Source: Prinia subflava
Lineage: Eukaryota > Chordata > Aves > Passeriformes > Cisticolidae
Direction: 5' to 3'
DNA: 64,000 nt
NCBI RefSeq assembly: GCF_021018805.1
Contig: NC_086249.1
Span: 78,518,472-78,582,471 of the forward strand
Shown here: positions 47,001-59,959 of the stretch, in pieces
How the letters are laid out: each line of letters starts with the position of its first letter
How positions within the stretch are numbered: position 1 is the stretch's first letter
The notes under the pieces: generated by a model
Databases searched by the model: none
Told to the model about the DNA's origin: nothing
The model's input: the letters and a program-made list of their open reading frames with translations, nothing else
Made by a program: the position numbers and the translations under genes

Positions 47001-50000
47001 CCAATGTCATTGCCAATGAGGTAGAAAGCTGGTGCACAACAGCTTGTATAAGAAAATAAAGACCTGCATTGAAAAATCTAATACTGTGACTTTGATACTG
47101 AAGATTTCTCTAATGATCAATAATCCTCTATGTAGTCTTCTACACTGAGACTTTCTTTTAAAAACAATTAAAATCCTGATTTTATAGTCATATTTAAATT
47201 AAAATCACTTATTGTTTTGGGACACATGTGGATTAATAGACATGAACAAACTCATTGAATTTAATGAAATATAGTCAGTTGATTCAGAAATCATTACAAA
47301 TAAGGTGTGCAGAGATAAAGCAGAGTGTAATCATTATAGTTGTTTCATAAAATTCAACTAGGCTACCAAAAAGTAATAAAAATTGCTAAACCCTGATACA
47401 ACATCTTAATAACTTTTTTTTTCTTTTTCTTATTTGATTTTTGTTTTGTGTTTTTTTTACAGGTGTGTTGATGCAATTTATTCAGACATGAGCTTGGTTT
47501 TAACGCCATGTGTGAATTTCATGCAAAGACTTCATCTTTAGGTACAGATAAAGCATACTGCTTTCAGTACATATCAACCATGGTATGATGTTCATCCTAT
47601 CTTTCTCCTTAAAAACCAGTCTGTTCTTACTGATCACAAAAAGTTATTTATGTAGAGATATTCATGTTCAAAATTTTAGGCTGATTATACCAGGTCCCAA
47701 GAATTACTGTCCACTAAGCGTAAAGACAGGCTAAGATTATTAATTAGCATGTAGATGGTTCCATTGTAAAACAACTGTGCTTAATCAGATGAGCATCACA
47801 TTTACAGACCATTTGAAAAACTGCCATTCGACACGGAATATACTAATTTTCTCTTATATATTCATTGAAGCTACTAGAAGTGAATTACTTAGACGACATA
47901 CAACATCTATGCTGACAAATATAGAAGAAGATACCAGTGTGAAGGGCCTGATGACAGCAGAGGCAGTAAATCAAGACAAACAATCCTTTCATCTTATTCT
48001 GCCAATCATTGTGTTGGTCATGGCCAAAAGATATTCAAGAATAGGAGATGATATATTTTAGAGCAGCCAGGTAATATGGTACTATGGCTGGTAGTACAGC
48101 TATTTCTCTGTTGAAGAAATAACATGATGAAATTACCAAAATAGGCACTGAAAGAACCACATAAATTTTGTTTATTCCTTTGGAATATCATATTCAAAGG
48201 TATTTCCCAGGGGAGAAAATACTTAGAGGAAAGGATTTTTAAAAATGGAAAGCAAACTGGAGAATTAACATTTTGGTATTAACTTAACCTGAATGTAACC
48301 AAAGCCACTGATTTCCTCAGACCCATTTCATAAGAGTTTGACATGGGAAGGCAGAAGGCACCAATAGAAAGATAAAAAAAGTATAAGAAGTTCTTTTAGC
48401 AAGACATTGTAAATTTGTACCAGCAGTTTAAGCCCACTGTTTGCTTGAATAAACAAATCAAATATATTTTCAGTTATTCTGAAAATACAGAAAATTTATT
48501 ACAAAAGTTATTAAAGAAAATGAGAGAAGATGAAAAAATGTGAAAGCATTCCATTGGTTTGGAAAAGTTAATTTAGAGGGGAAATATTTTTCACCTAATT
48601 CTATTAATTTTTGCGCTTCTTTTTTTAATAGACAGTAATTGCCTACCATAAGTACTCTTCAATAATAAGGCCAAACTTAACAAAATACACATAAACATTG
48701 CAATAATTTTAGGAGTTCAGTTATATGTTCCAGTTTGTCCAGAATGTAGTAGTTTATGCTCGACTCTTGGACAGCAGTGGAGTTTCCCCTTCACCACTGT
48801 TGTAATCCTTTTTAATTTTACTCCATTACTAGTTAGCATTAGATTTCAAAAGTGCACTGATTGCATATAAGACATTATACATACAGTGTGTATTTGTGTT
48901 TCCCACATATGACAGTCACTGCTCGGCTTAAAACCTTCTGGAAGAGAACGAAACAACATTTGTCAAAAGGTAAAATAAATACATAAATTAATCTAATTCT
49001 AAATGGACATTTAGCCTGCTTGAAGTGATTGACTAAACTTGAAGGTGGTTTCCTGCTTTTAGAAATATTGGTAGGATCTTTTCTTATATCAGGGAACTGA
49101 CTTGGCAAATATCTTTGTTGATACACAGTAATCATTTTTGTAATTTTCACTTTTAAAAAGCAGTAATTTCATTGTAATAATTTGTGACTGAGTGTATAAG
49201 AAAGAGATAGGAATACCTGGAGAGGTTTTACGTGAGAATTTTAGCACTAGAAATACAATTTTGTACAGTTTAAGCTCAGAGAAATCTATCTGAGCTGTGC
49301 AGCTGTCTCTTGCTGTAGGTTGGATCTGAACAAACCAACAAGGTTCAAGGACAACAGCAGATAGCACAACAAACAGCATCCAGTGACCTGGCTGCTAAAT
49401 GTTAATGATGCAAATACATTATTATTGACCAAGAGTCATTGCAATAGTTCTCTAAGAACATCACTACTGCATAGTATAATACCTAAATATTAATATACGT
49501 TCGGACTTTTTAGGAAAAAAGGATTAAGTATTAAACAGGAAGCTGGATTACACAAGCATATCTACAGTGTTCTTTACAAGGTACCCCTCAGAAAAGTGAT
49601 CCTGTAGAGCTGAAAATGCACCACAGAAGTTGAACAAAGATCATTGCTTCCGTATGAAAAGATACTAAATCCACTTTTTCTTTCAATGCTTTCACTTGAG
49701 GATGGATTTAAGAGGAGAATAAATATGCTATGACTTTTTTGCTTGGACAGGAGGTACAAGCAGACAATTTAAAGATTTCTATAAAAGGTCTGTTCAGATT
49801 ATGAACCCTTTCAAAATCCATTACTAATGATAGCATGTATATGTAATGTGTATGTATAATATGTAATGTGTGACAGAACAGAGAGCCAATAAAATAATAA
49901 AATCCCCCAGCAAGGACAATGAAACAAGCCACAGCAGACTCTTAAATCTGCATGGGAACTGAAGGTGAGAATGTTTGAAGTAGATAGGAGTAAGACCTAG

Positions 50001-50006
50001 AGTCTA
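44023..50006. other. AT-rich non-coding stretch
   Basis: About 6 kb of AT-rich DNA. A strong 3' splice-site-like pyrimidine tract lies at 47412-47462 (see findings). The frame at 47777-48061 (94 codons) and the minus frames at 48875-49379 are unrecognisable. ATGTA-rich slippage occurs at 49835-49872. No gene supported. Confidence 0.5.
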
Positions 50007-50510
50007 GAATCATGGAATCACAGAACAGTTTGTGTTGGAAGGGAGCTCAAAGGCAATTTCATTCCAGCCTCCTGCCCATGGGCAGGGCCACTTCCCCTAC
50101 ACGGGGTTGTTCAAAGCCACACCCAACCCAACCTTGAACACTTGCAGGGATGCAGCTTCCACAGATGCTCTGGGAAGAATTTATTCCTAATGTCTAATTT
50201 ATATTTACCCTCTTCAGTTTAAAGCTATTCTCCTTTGTCCTGTCACTACATGCCTTTGTAAAAAGTTCCTCTCCAGCTTTTCTGTAGGACCTGTTTATAG
50301 CACCTGGGAGGTGCTATATGGTCTCTCTTTCTCTTCCCCTGGCTGAACAGCCCCAGCTCCCTCAACCTGTCTTCCTAGGAGAGGTGCACAGCTCTCTGAT
50401 CATCTTTGTGACACTCCTCTGGACCCACTCCAACAGATCCACATCCTTCTTATGTTGGGAGTTCCAGAGCAGTAATCCAAGTGGGGTCTCACCTGAGTGG
50501 AGTAGAAGGC
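50007..50510 (-). mobile_element. CR1 non-LTR retrotransposon, 5'-truncated
   Basis: The 3' end is at the left ('gaatcatggaatcacagaac', 'gtttgtgttggaagggagct'). It is followed by the typical CR1 antisense blocks 'cctgcccatgggcagggcca', 'acccaaccttgaacacttgc', 'ccctggctgaacagccccag' and 'gtggggtctcacctgag'. It appears less decayed than the 41390 copy by eye. The plus-strand frame at 50318-50584 is an antisense shadow. Ends near 50510. Confidence 0.94.
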
Positions 50511-53500
50511 ATGGGCATTGTAAATTAGAGAAAAGGTCTGGGAAAACTGGTCTGAATCCAACAGAGACAAGCGTGCTGTATTAAAAACAGGTAAGAATAA
50601 TCAACTTTACAAACATAGGATGGGACACAGCTGCCTAGATAGCAGGTTTTGGAAAGAGATCCAAGGAATTAACTAGACTACAGTCTGAACATAACAAAAA
50701 TATCATACTGTTCTGAAGATGGCAAACATCATACTGAGATGTGTAAGGGGAATATAGATTGCAAAAAATACGAGCAAATCTTTCAGCTTTGCACCACTTT
50801 GTAGAGCCTCAGCTAGAGAACTCTGTCCAGCTCTAGTCAACATTGTTGCTGAACCACATCAGAGAGAGAACAGGGAATAAAGAAAGAAAGATAAGAGAAC
50901 TAGAAAGAGGACCACTGAAAAAACAAATGAAAGATTCAAGCTATTTAAATTAAGGGAAAACTGAAAGGGTGATGGCTGAGGTATATGTAAAATTTCAGAA
51001 AGAGAAAAAAGATGAGAATGAGTGGCCTCAAAAGTAAGTAACTGATTTTCTATGATTACATGACAGTGACCATCATGAGAGCTATGAATATATATGATTG
51101 TCCACAACAGAGAAATGGACCAAGCAGCAAATTTAACAGGAAAAGCATGTCTGATTACTGGTGGTGGAATTAAACAGGAAAAATCCCAGCCACAGTGAGC
51201 CAAAAAGTAACTTGGCACATTTATGGCAAATGAATATACAAACACTTATGCTAAGAAACCTTGATGCAATTTCCCTCGTGAAAGTTTGAAAATCACTGGT
51301 TTACTAAGAGAAGAATCTGAATGAGAAGTTCATGTTATTTCCTTATGCTCTAACATTCCTATGGACACCACTTATACAACTTATACAACATATGACCCAA
51401 ATGAACCATGTGACTGACCCAGAGGGACAACATTACCACAAAATACCTTTCAGGAAGCATCTTTGATTTGCACAGACTCTGGTGAACATTTCCAAATAAG
51501 GAATACATTAGCAGAAGAAAAGGTCTGTTCACAAACCATTCACAAACAAACAAAAAGCAGTGTGTGGGGAGTACATCTGCTGGATAATTTATTCACAATG
51601 AATTATTCAGCCAACTCTAGCAAAGGACCTATTTTTTTTTCTAGTTATATAAAGATATTTTCATATGACAGCCATAGACACAAATGTTATCTTTGACTGA
51701 TGCTTTACTTACTGTCATCTTTTCTGTTTGGCCCATAAAGTCAGTTCAGGAAGTACTTTGTCTTCTCACTGATCTTTTGATTCAGGGGTGAATGACAACT
51801 TTAACCACACAGCTAGACCAAATGCCTCAGCATGGCAAGGGGAGAAGGAAAATCATATTTTTAAATTAGAAGGACAAAAATTGCCCACAGCCAAGTAATA
51901 GACTATCACATAAACAGAAACTTTGTCATGTGAAATAGTAGCAGTCCAATTTCAAGACAAAAGCAAGATAAAGTTAAGGACATTTGAAAACAAAGGTCTG
52001 AGGAAAGTGACTCATGCACTGATAAAACAGATAAAACAGATAAAACACTGCGAAAAAATAGAATGCATCTAATGTACAATATCTCATTTTATTGGCATTT
52101 ATTTTTTCTTTTCAAAAGTAATTTTCTCTTTCCTTTGTTTCACCCTCACTTTCCCTTTTAGCTTGCTTCCTTTGTTCTTTCCTTTTTAATGATCACTAGC
52201 ACTGATTTAGATATCTAGGTCATTCATTTACCTTGAATTGTTTGCTGTGGTACAACAAAAACATTGAAACCTAGGAACTCCTATTAACTTTGCTCATATT
52301 ATTGAAGCTGGTTTTATTTTGAAAATAGCTTAAATATTTTCAATTGCATAAAGTGTTCCAAATTTAAAATTTGAAGTAAATTTGATATGAATTGTAATAG
52401 CCTGAATTGCTAAAATGCATAGTCTTTCTCTTCATTAAGCAGTGTGTTTTCACATTGTTAGCACAAGAGAACTCTGAAAATTCAATTAATTGAATTAATG
52501 CAGTGTGCAACACAGCACACAGAAAATTTCCCCATCCTTGATAGCACATACCAGTTTTGCCCTATTATGTGACAGAGTCAAATTATGACACAGCTTCTCT
52601 TATTCATCTATTTTCAAATCTCTGTAAGCAGAGTGATGCTTGACAGCAGATACAAAACAATAGATCAGTAAGTATCTTGCATTTTTTAAAACAGGATTGA
52701 AGTGCAAAAACATTTGAAGAAATGCAGTAGACAGGCCCTTATGTTAATATCAGCCATAGTTTTGTATGATCCATATGGAAAAGTCACCTCATCTTTTTGT
52801 ACCAGGCATGAGGTTATTTTTTTGCTTGGCAACATACAATCTTCTTTCAGATGTGGATTCCTACAGAACACTCTATATGAGATCACCATAATTACAATCT
52901 TTATGTGATCAAGAAAACCATCAACAGCCAGAGAGGTGGTATGACACATCTTGAAATGCTTATCTCTTTTGCCATATGTGTATCATTTGTTGTGGTCCCT
53001 TTTTGTTTGTGGGCTTCAGCTGTACTATGTTATCATTCTCATATGACTACAGACACACATATGTGGTAGTTAACTTATATTTCCACGCACACACATGTAT
53101 GAAATGGATTTGGGTTTTGTACTGCTTTGTTTTTTGTACTACTCCTAACTCAATGACCTCTGTGTATAAAACCAGTTGAAATGGTAAATGTTTCTGTTCC
53201 TTCTTCACTCAGGACCCACCCTGTATAGAACTTGTTATTGCAGTGACCAGTAGATGAGGGAGAGTTTCTGGTTCCATTTCCTGCTCCATATTTCATCACT
53301 AGTCAGGCTCTTGTATATGTTTAAGTTGACTTTCTGGGGAATATGAATTCCTTTAGTATTAAAATATTATTTAACAACATTTCTCTTGATCTTTCAGGCT
53401 ACTTCATGAGCTCAGGACTGTGAAAATAATTGTTTTTTGACTTCAACATTGTGGTTAAAATCCCTGTGTGTGCCTTGTCCTTCAGTATCAGGTAAGGACA

Positions 53501-53896
53501 TTTATCACTGGACTGTAGGTGAGATATATCTATACAAGCTGCAGACAGCTAAAAATCTCAGATGTGTGTAAATGCATTGTCTGCAGTGCATAATGAAGAA
53601 GTTCAACAATTTCAAATAGGGCTGAATTGCTTTTAATGTGCTACAGTTGATATGCACAAGAACAGTAAAACCCTTGGTATTTTCAACATATCAGTAGGCC
53701 ACTTTTTGCTCAAATGGACATGGACTTTTTTTCTGGAACTCGTGCCAGGAGACATGAAACTGCTCTATAGGCTTTGTAACACATTGTACCCTGACACTGA
53801 CTCAGTCTGTTAATTTTTCCCTGGGAAGAAAGTGTGGGCTAAAGATGTCTGAGCTTTTCTTATATGTACAGATGTACAGATCGCTGGTTTTGTGGG
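50511..53896. other. AT-rich non-coding stretch
   Basis: Unique AT-rich DNA with a GATAAAACA triplet repeat at 52021. The minus-strand frame at 50859-51245 (128 codons) ends in a poly-Leu/Phe/Ser stretch produced by an AG-rich patch at 50870-50940 and is not a recognisable protein. Confidence 0.55.
52021..52047. repeat. 9-bp triple repeat (GATAAAACA)3
   Basis: Three exact tandem copies of GATAAAACA. Each carries a GATAA core, so the array also holds three GATA-factor-type motifs at 9-bp spacing. This is most simply a slippage product. Confidence 0.95.
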
Positions 53897-53905
53897 TTTT
53901 TTTTT

Positions 53906-53953
<48 letters not shown>
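53897..53953. repeat. poly-T tract
   Basis: Over fifty T residues interrupted by two single G. On the minus strand this is an A-rich tract with no AATAAA immediately upstream. The open frame through it (53845-54039) is an artefact. Confidence 0.96.
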
Positions 53954-53956
<3 letters not shown>

Positions 53957-56900
53957 AGCCTATTCTTCTCAAGTGTCTATGGCTTCTCTGGGTATATATA
54001 ATTTCATCAAATGGAGAGCAGAAACACCTTTTACATTAGACAAACGCTATTCTGTGTTCTGCAGCCTCTAAATGTCATCAAATGTGTGTTCATGAGAATG
54101 GCAAGAACTGGTAAATGCTATTATTGTCAGATATAGGGATGATACCTCTTTCTAATGGGTTCTAGAAATCCCAAGCACACTTCTGTCATTAGAAGATAGG
54201 TTTTTCCTGCATACTCACTTCATTTTCCATCAGCGTATTTATTAGTTTCTAACGCCTCACCTTTTACTGAAACAGGTAGCAGTGACACAATGTTGCCTTT
54301 GTGGCTCCCTTGCCTTTAGCGTATAGATTACAAGATGCATTCTGCTTTATTTTGTTTCCCTTAGCTATGTTCCTCTCTACTGTGTTGCACTAATTCACTG
54401 AAAGCATACTGCCTTACACATAACACTCTCAGCCAAATACCTGAATAAAATGTGACTTGCCCAGGAACAAAAAATGGTGAAATGACACCAGAAACGCTCA
54501 GTAAGTTGTCTGTCTTTGAAACCACCTCCCATTCCACAGATGTCCTCTGCTTCCATTGCACTCTTCTCTATTGCAGCTCCTGCCTATATTCCCAGATATA
54601 TATATCCCCTACTCTTTGCCTTGCACAAACACTATATTGAATTGCTGTCCTCCTGTGTTAAACAGAAGAACAATGCTGCTTTTCTTTGATGATGACTGTT
54701 AGTATGGGCATGTGCTTGCCTTTCCCTTTTACCTAATCCATTAGTAATACCTCCCAAAGATAATTTTCCCTCCAGCTGCAGTGGGGTCCTTGGGAATCAG
54801 CTTGCACTAGAAGCACCACTGAAACAAAGCTGCAGGGGAATGAAATACAAGCATAAACAAAAATGCACCCACATGCAAACAAAACTGAAAGCCCAAATAT
54901 ATCAATGTAGTTGATGTCTATTGTTTCCAAAGCCTTAGAGATATGGTCAGATGGAGTTTATTTGAACAATGTTTGGTCATGTTAAGTGACAGTTTTGCAC
55001 CAGGATGTTTTATTCAAATTAATCCAAATGTCAAAGGATAAGGTCTTCCATTTAGCCTGACATCAGCAACTAACAATACTACAAGAAGTAATTGGGACAT
55101 CAATAACGTAACTTTAGACTTTTTTAATGGATTGTCATACATTAAAAAATCTGCTGTCTAATGAAGTCCCAACTAACTATAGTCAGTGTATTTGAATACA
55201 CTTAATAAATGTGGATTCTTGTATTCAAGAATGAATGATGTTACTCATGTTGTCCTGGTCAGTACAGGTCCGAAACCAAAAGTACAGTGGAATGAAAATG
55301 GCAGGATGCAGCCCAGGGACTTTACCATACCATATCATTTTGGGGAAAAAAAGTTAAAATTCTCTGTCTTTTGAAGACTGAAAATTTATTTGATAGCTCA
55401 GTTGAGTAGTGGATTGCCTATGCCAAAGGGCTGGCACAGTATCTAATAACTAATGTTGATGGGAAAAGTTTCAAAAAGTGTTTAGTATAATGGAAATTGA
55501 AACCTGTAACTTGTTGCCTGTCAAAACAAGTCTTTTTACTCCAGCAGACAATCCTTTAATGTGATAGTTGATATTTATATTAAATTGTGTATTCTCAAGC
55601 CACTGGTCATTCTATCCTGTCTTCTGCTGATGGTTCTGAAGTGAAAATGGAACACAGAAAAGTAAATTTAAAAACCTTAGAGAATTAGCAACCCTTTGTC
55701 ATTTTGAAGGGAAAGTAAGTGATTAAGAACAAGACTGGTGAGCATGTTGTATGCAAAGTGAGAGAATCCAGAAATAAACGTTGTTTGAGGTCAATTTCAA
55801 CCTCAAAATATACAATATAAATGTTTTTTCAAAACAGATCCCAGAGCCATTCAGGAGCTGCAATAAGAACATAATGCAACAGTCTGCAGGGAGTAAATGG
55901 GTTCAGGTAGACAGAAAAATGCAAAAGGCATCAAAAGGCTCTGTTTTACTGTCCTACAAGGTAAATGATTGTTTATTCTTCAAGAAATTCAGCACATGCA
56001 GATGTCCCTTTTTCCTTTTTTTTTAAACAACATCCACATTAGAAAGATGATTCAAGAGAATTTCAGATTCATGAATTTACAGAAGTGCCCAAGGAGTATG
56101 CTGTAACATCTTTAAAACTGTTCAATTCAGAAAACAATTGAGAAGTGTTATTTGCATGTTTTTACAAGTGAAAGGGATGAGCCTTAAAATGGAGTCTGAT
56201 TTAGAACCTCAGAACAAATAAGAAAAATTACTTCAGAATTAAAACTTGGAAAAATTCAGCTGTTCTAAGAAAATGTAATATAGAGATTTTTGATAAATTC
56301 TGGATAATACTGAGGTACTGAGAACAAAGAAATACATGTCCTGTGCAGAAAAGTTTGCTAATTTTAAGAAAGACAGTCTTACATTTCTTTACAAAGAAAG
56401 ATTCAGACCAATCAGAAGAGCACTAAGCTGCTTAAACCCAGTCTTCTACAATGTGAAAGGCCATCTAAGAAGTAATTTTCACAGATGTTGTTCTGTAGAA
56501 AAGAAAGACATAAACATTTGCAGGACAACATAAAGCTGACCAAATACATAAATCAATTGCAAAATCAGATTAACTGTGCTGGATCAGAGTCTTCATCAGT
56601 GGCAGACCAATACAACAACCTGACTAACATATGGGTTGATATATTCTACATCTTTTTAGATGAACAGCGCCTCAGGAATTTCAGAAGCCTAAAATTTTTA
56701 TTACCTCCATCATAATTCATGAATCTTGTGATTTTTCATGAAAATCTACCTTTACTTTGATTAACTGGCATTTACTGCATGATAAGAACGTGCAAATAAA
56801 ATTTCACCATGACTGCGTTTCTGCATGATGCATTTTTTTATTCTAAAGCAGCTCATTTCTGTGGCAGTGACCTAACACAGGACAAAGCAAATGAGTGCCA

Positions 56901-59329
56901 GGGACACCACAAAGCACCATGAAGAAAATGTCCATCTTAAGGGTGAAGGTGCTGAGCTACTACTGAGCAGGAAAGACTGTCAATGCATCCACAGAAGGAA
57001 ATGGAGATATCATTCCAGATACTCTTATAAAAGCTGTAGGATGTTATTTGAATGGAAAATATATATTATTTCCCAGATTTACTTAACGGTGAAGCACTGC
57101 AGCATAGTTTGGCAACACAGCTGTAATTTTTGTACACTTCATTTCAGAAGGAAAAGAGAAAGTGGTGAAAGGGAAACTGGAAATACAGCTTTAAATATTG
57201 TATACTCCTTGTAGTCAGCTATCTCTGTTGGCAGCCAAACAGAAGTGCCTAGAGTCAGAAACCCCAGCAAAGGGCATTTACAAATATTTAAAACATGCAG
57301 TTACTTGGAATACAACTCCCCTCTTGTGCTGCCCCTGCAGACTTCAGATTACAACGGCAAGGGAAGGGAAGTGCCCCATCTCCCAGACTGTGACCCATAT
57401 CTCCTTTCTTCTTCTTGGCAATATAATTAGCTTCCTCTTCTCTAAACTTCCAACCCAGTCTTTGGGACTGGGCAGCTTTGCACTACGATTTTTTATTCCT
57501 CTGAAATTTCTTGACTTCTTTCTCTCTGTATTCGATCCTCAACAGACCTAACTACTTTGATGATATTATGGGTTGACAGCCAGAACTGAAAATAAGAAAA
57601 AGGAAGACTACTGAAAAACTGGCTAGGTTTTGTTTTTTAGCTTTTTTTTCCTTAAAAAAAAAGTGTCATCAGTGGTTTTGATGCCAAAATTCTTGTGCAA
57701 TGAACACAACTGGCATGAACACTTGGAGGCCTCCCAAATGCAGATGGAAATGTCAAAGAAATGATGAAGGTAATATTGTCATGAACTGAATTATTCCATA
57801 ACCAATATCTGCCCCAGAGCAGGAAAAAAAAAGTGTCTCTTAGTTATAAAATAAGATATGACATAGGTAGATCATGACCCTGACAAGTACTCAAAGTCAG
57901 CTGGTGTAAAGAGGTTTTAAAACAACAACAACAACAAGTCAACAAGAAAGCTGAGAAATGATAAAAGCATCCAGTAAAATGTATGGATAGAGCAGGGAAT
58001 TAACTTGAAAGCCAGGTGTCACAAATATCAGAATACTTGTAAAGCACAAGGAGTCAAGGATGATTGAACTATTCTTGACTATGCTGGAGACTTGTGTGAC
58101 TTCTGGTCCAAACAAGGCCATCTCAGCCTTGAAGAACATAATACATGACAAGCAAACACAGAGATAATCTTGCTTTGAAAATTATCCATTAAATGGTTTT
58201 CTATAAGTATGAATGAATAATACTATGTTTACCTGGTAAATCAGTTATTTATTTGGCTTTAACTCCACCAAACACCACAAATAAATTTTTTATTGGTACT
58301 GTACCTGACAGGGGAAGATAGTATCTGTATAAAATTATGGTAAACATGAAAAATAAACCTACAGATTTAGTTGAATTTGGAGATCATTGTCATAGAATTA
58401 TATGCTGGATGTAACAGAAGATGCATGGTATGGAATTATGAACCTTGGCATAAGCAGAAGAAATTGGAAGTGGACAAATTTTAAAACTTCTATCTGAATG
58501 TGAGGACAAAGCAGAAGAATAAGACAGAAAGATATGGAAAGATTTTTCATTTTTTGTTTCTACAAAATAGAAAATCATTATGAAAATTTGCAGACTCTTT
58601 GATGAAAAATATGTTCTGTGCCTGATTAAGACAATTGTAGAAGATTATAGCATGCAAATCAAAAACATGCTCCTATAAATCCCATAAATCTAATGTGAAA
58701 TCAGTTTTGCTGTCCCTGCAGCCAGCTAAGATGTGCCAGTGAGCACAACAGTCTCAGGCCTGACTGTCATAGTGCTTAATTTCTGATTTTACTTTTCTTT
58801 AAGAATGGCACAAATGTAAAGCCAGGGAAGGGGAAAAAACAATGAAAGAAAAAAGAAAAAGAAAGAGACTCAAAGCAATTAGGTGCAGAGAAAAATATCA
58901 GCGGCTTGTATCTTTGGTTAAGAGGTATAGAAACAGAAAAATAAATGAGCATTTGAATGGTCTGAATGACAAATGTATGTGGGAGAAGCTGGTACCAAAC
59001 AAATAAGGCTTCTTTTCTTTTTAGGGCAGGTGTGCTATCAGGTAAAAAATAAACAGGACTAAAAATAGACTGATGCATGTATAAAGCTCCACTTAGAAGT
59101 ACAGGCAATGGCACACAGTGTGGATAGCTGGATGGATGTAAGGTGTATGTAAAGGTGGATGAGGTGTAACTCAGCTTCAGAAAAGCTCTTTATTGCCTAT
59201 AACAAAGCAGATACTCTAGCTCAGGTCACCCACAGGTAGACACCAGATTTAGGTGTTTAATCTGTGAAGAAAATTCCAGCCTTTCTGTTGACTGATGTTC
59301 TTTCACTCCAGCAGGAATTGTCAGGAGAG
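53954..59329. other. AT-rich non-coding stretch
   Basis: About 5.4 kb without a recognised gene or transposon. Short homopolymers occur near 57640-57662, and an ACA repeat is at 57920. The frames at 56891-57214 and 57198-57551 (plus) exceed 100 codons but show no domain. Confidence 0.5.
57920..57936. repeat. (AAC)n microsatellite
   Basis: About five or six AAC units after a short A run. Confidence 0.9.
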
Positions 59330-59860
59330 TTTTTTAATAACTGTGTTAAAAATATATTTCTCCGAACAGTTTGTTACGGCATGAAGAATTTGTTACGGGC
59401 AGAATTTAAACAGTGACTGAATGACACAGAAAACAGTTAATAGGAACCAGCTCCTGTTTTTTACCTCCAGCAGAAGGCTTTGGAAAGAAAATGAGAGTTT
59501 TGTGTTGTTTTCTACCTTTTTTTGAGGCTGAATAGGTACCAGACAAGATAACAGCGATATTCATTTGTATTCGTAGCAGTTTTAATTAGCTACCAGTGTG
59601 CCAGTTTGGCAGTCTTTAGCCAGCACACCCTGTGCTATAACTTCAGACATTAGCCCTGGCAAAACATCCTCCGTGTTTGGCAGCACCATGGGTGTGTTGG
59701 AATGCCAAAAGTCATGTGGATGAATGATGTAAGGACTGGACATGCATGAATAAATCGGTGGTTAAATAAGCTGTAGCTGGGTTCTGCTCCTCAGGCCACT
59801 TTCAGCAGCAAGCAGAGCATTTCCTCTCCTTCTTCAAGAGGTAGACAGTGTACACCTGAC
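59330..59860. promoter_or_regulatory. candidate conserved non-coding element
   Basis: Several CpGs persist ('ctccgaac', 'ttacggc', 'ttacggg', 'agcgat', 'ttcgta', 'tccgtg', 'atcggt') in a CpG-poor region. 'ttgttacgg' occurs twice, 19 bp apart (59371 and 59390). 'gttttaattagctac' gives a canonical TAATTA homeodomain site, and 'tgccagtttggca' (59599-59611) is a perfect dyad. No frame or repeat explains the block. Such motif-rich, CpG-retaining sequence in a gene desert fits a developmental enhancer. This is inference until aligned. Confidence 0.35.
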
Positions 59861-59959
59861 TATGTTTTAGAGTTGTAGCATATTGCAAGTTTTGTAGGAA
59901 TATGAGGTAATTTTTAAAGGGCTTTAAAACTGTTTCTCTTAAACAATTTTGTTGGTATT

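Noticed and set aside
50318..50584. 88-codon plus-strand frame
   Set aside because: Mostly antisense to the CR1 at 50007-50510.
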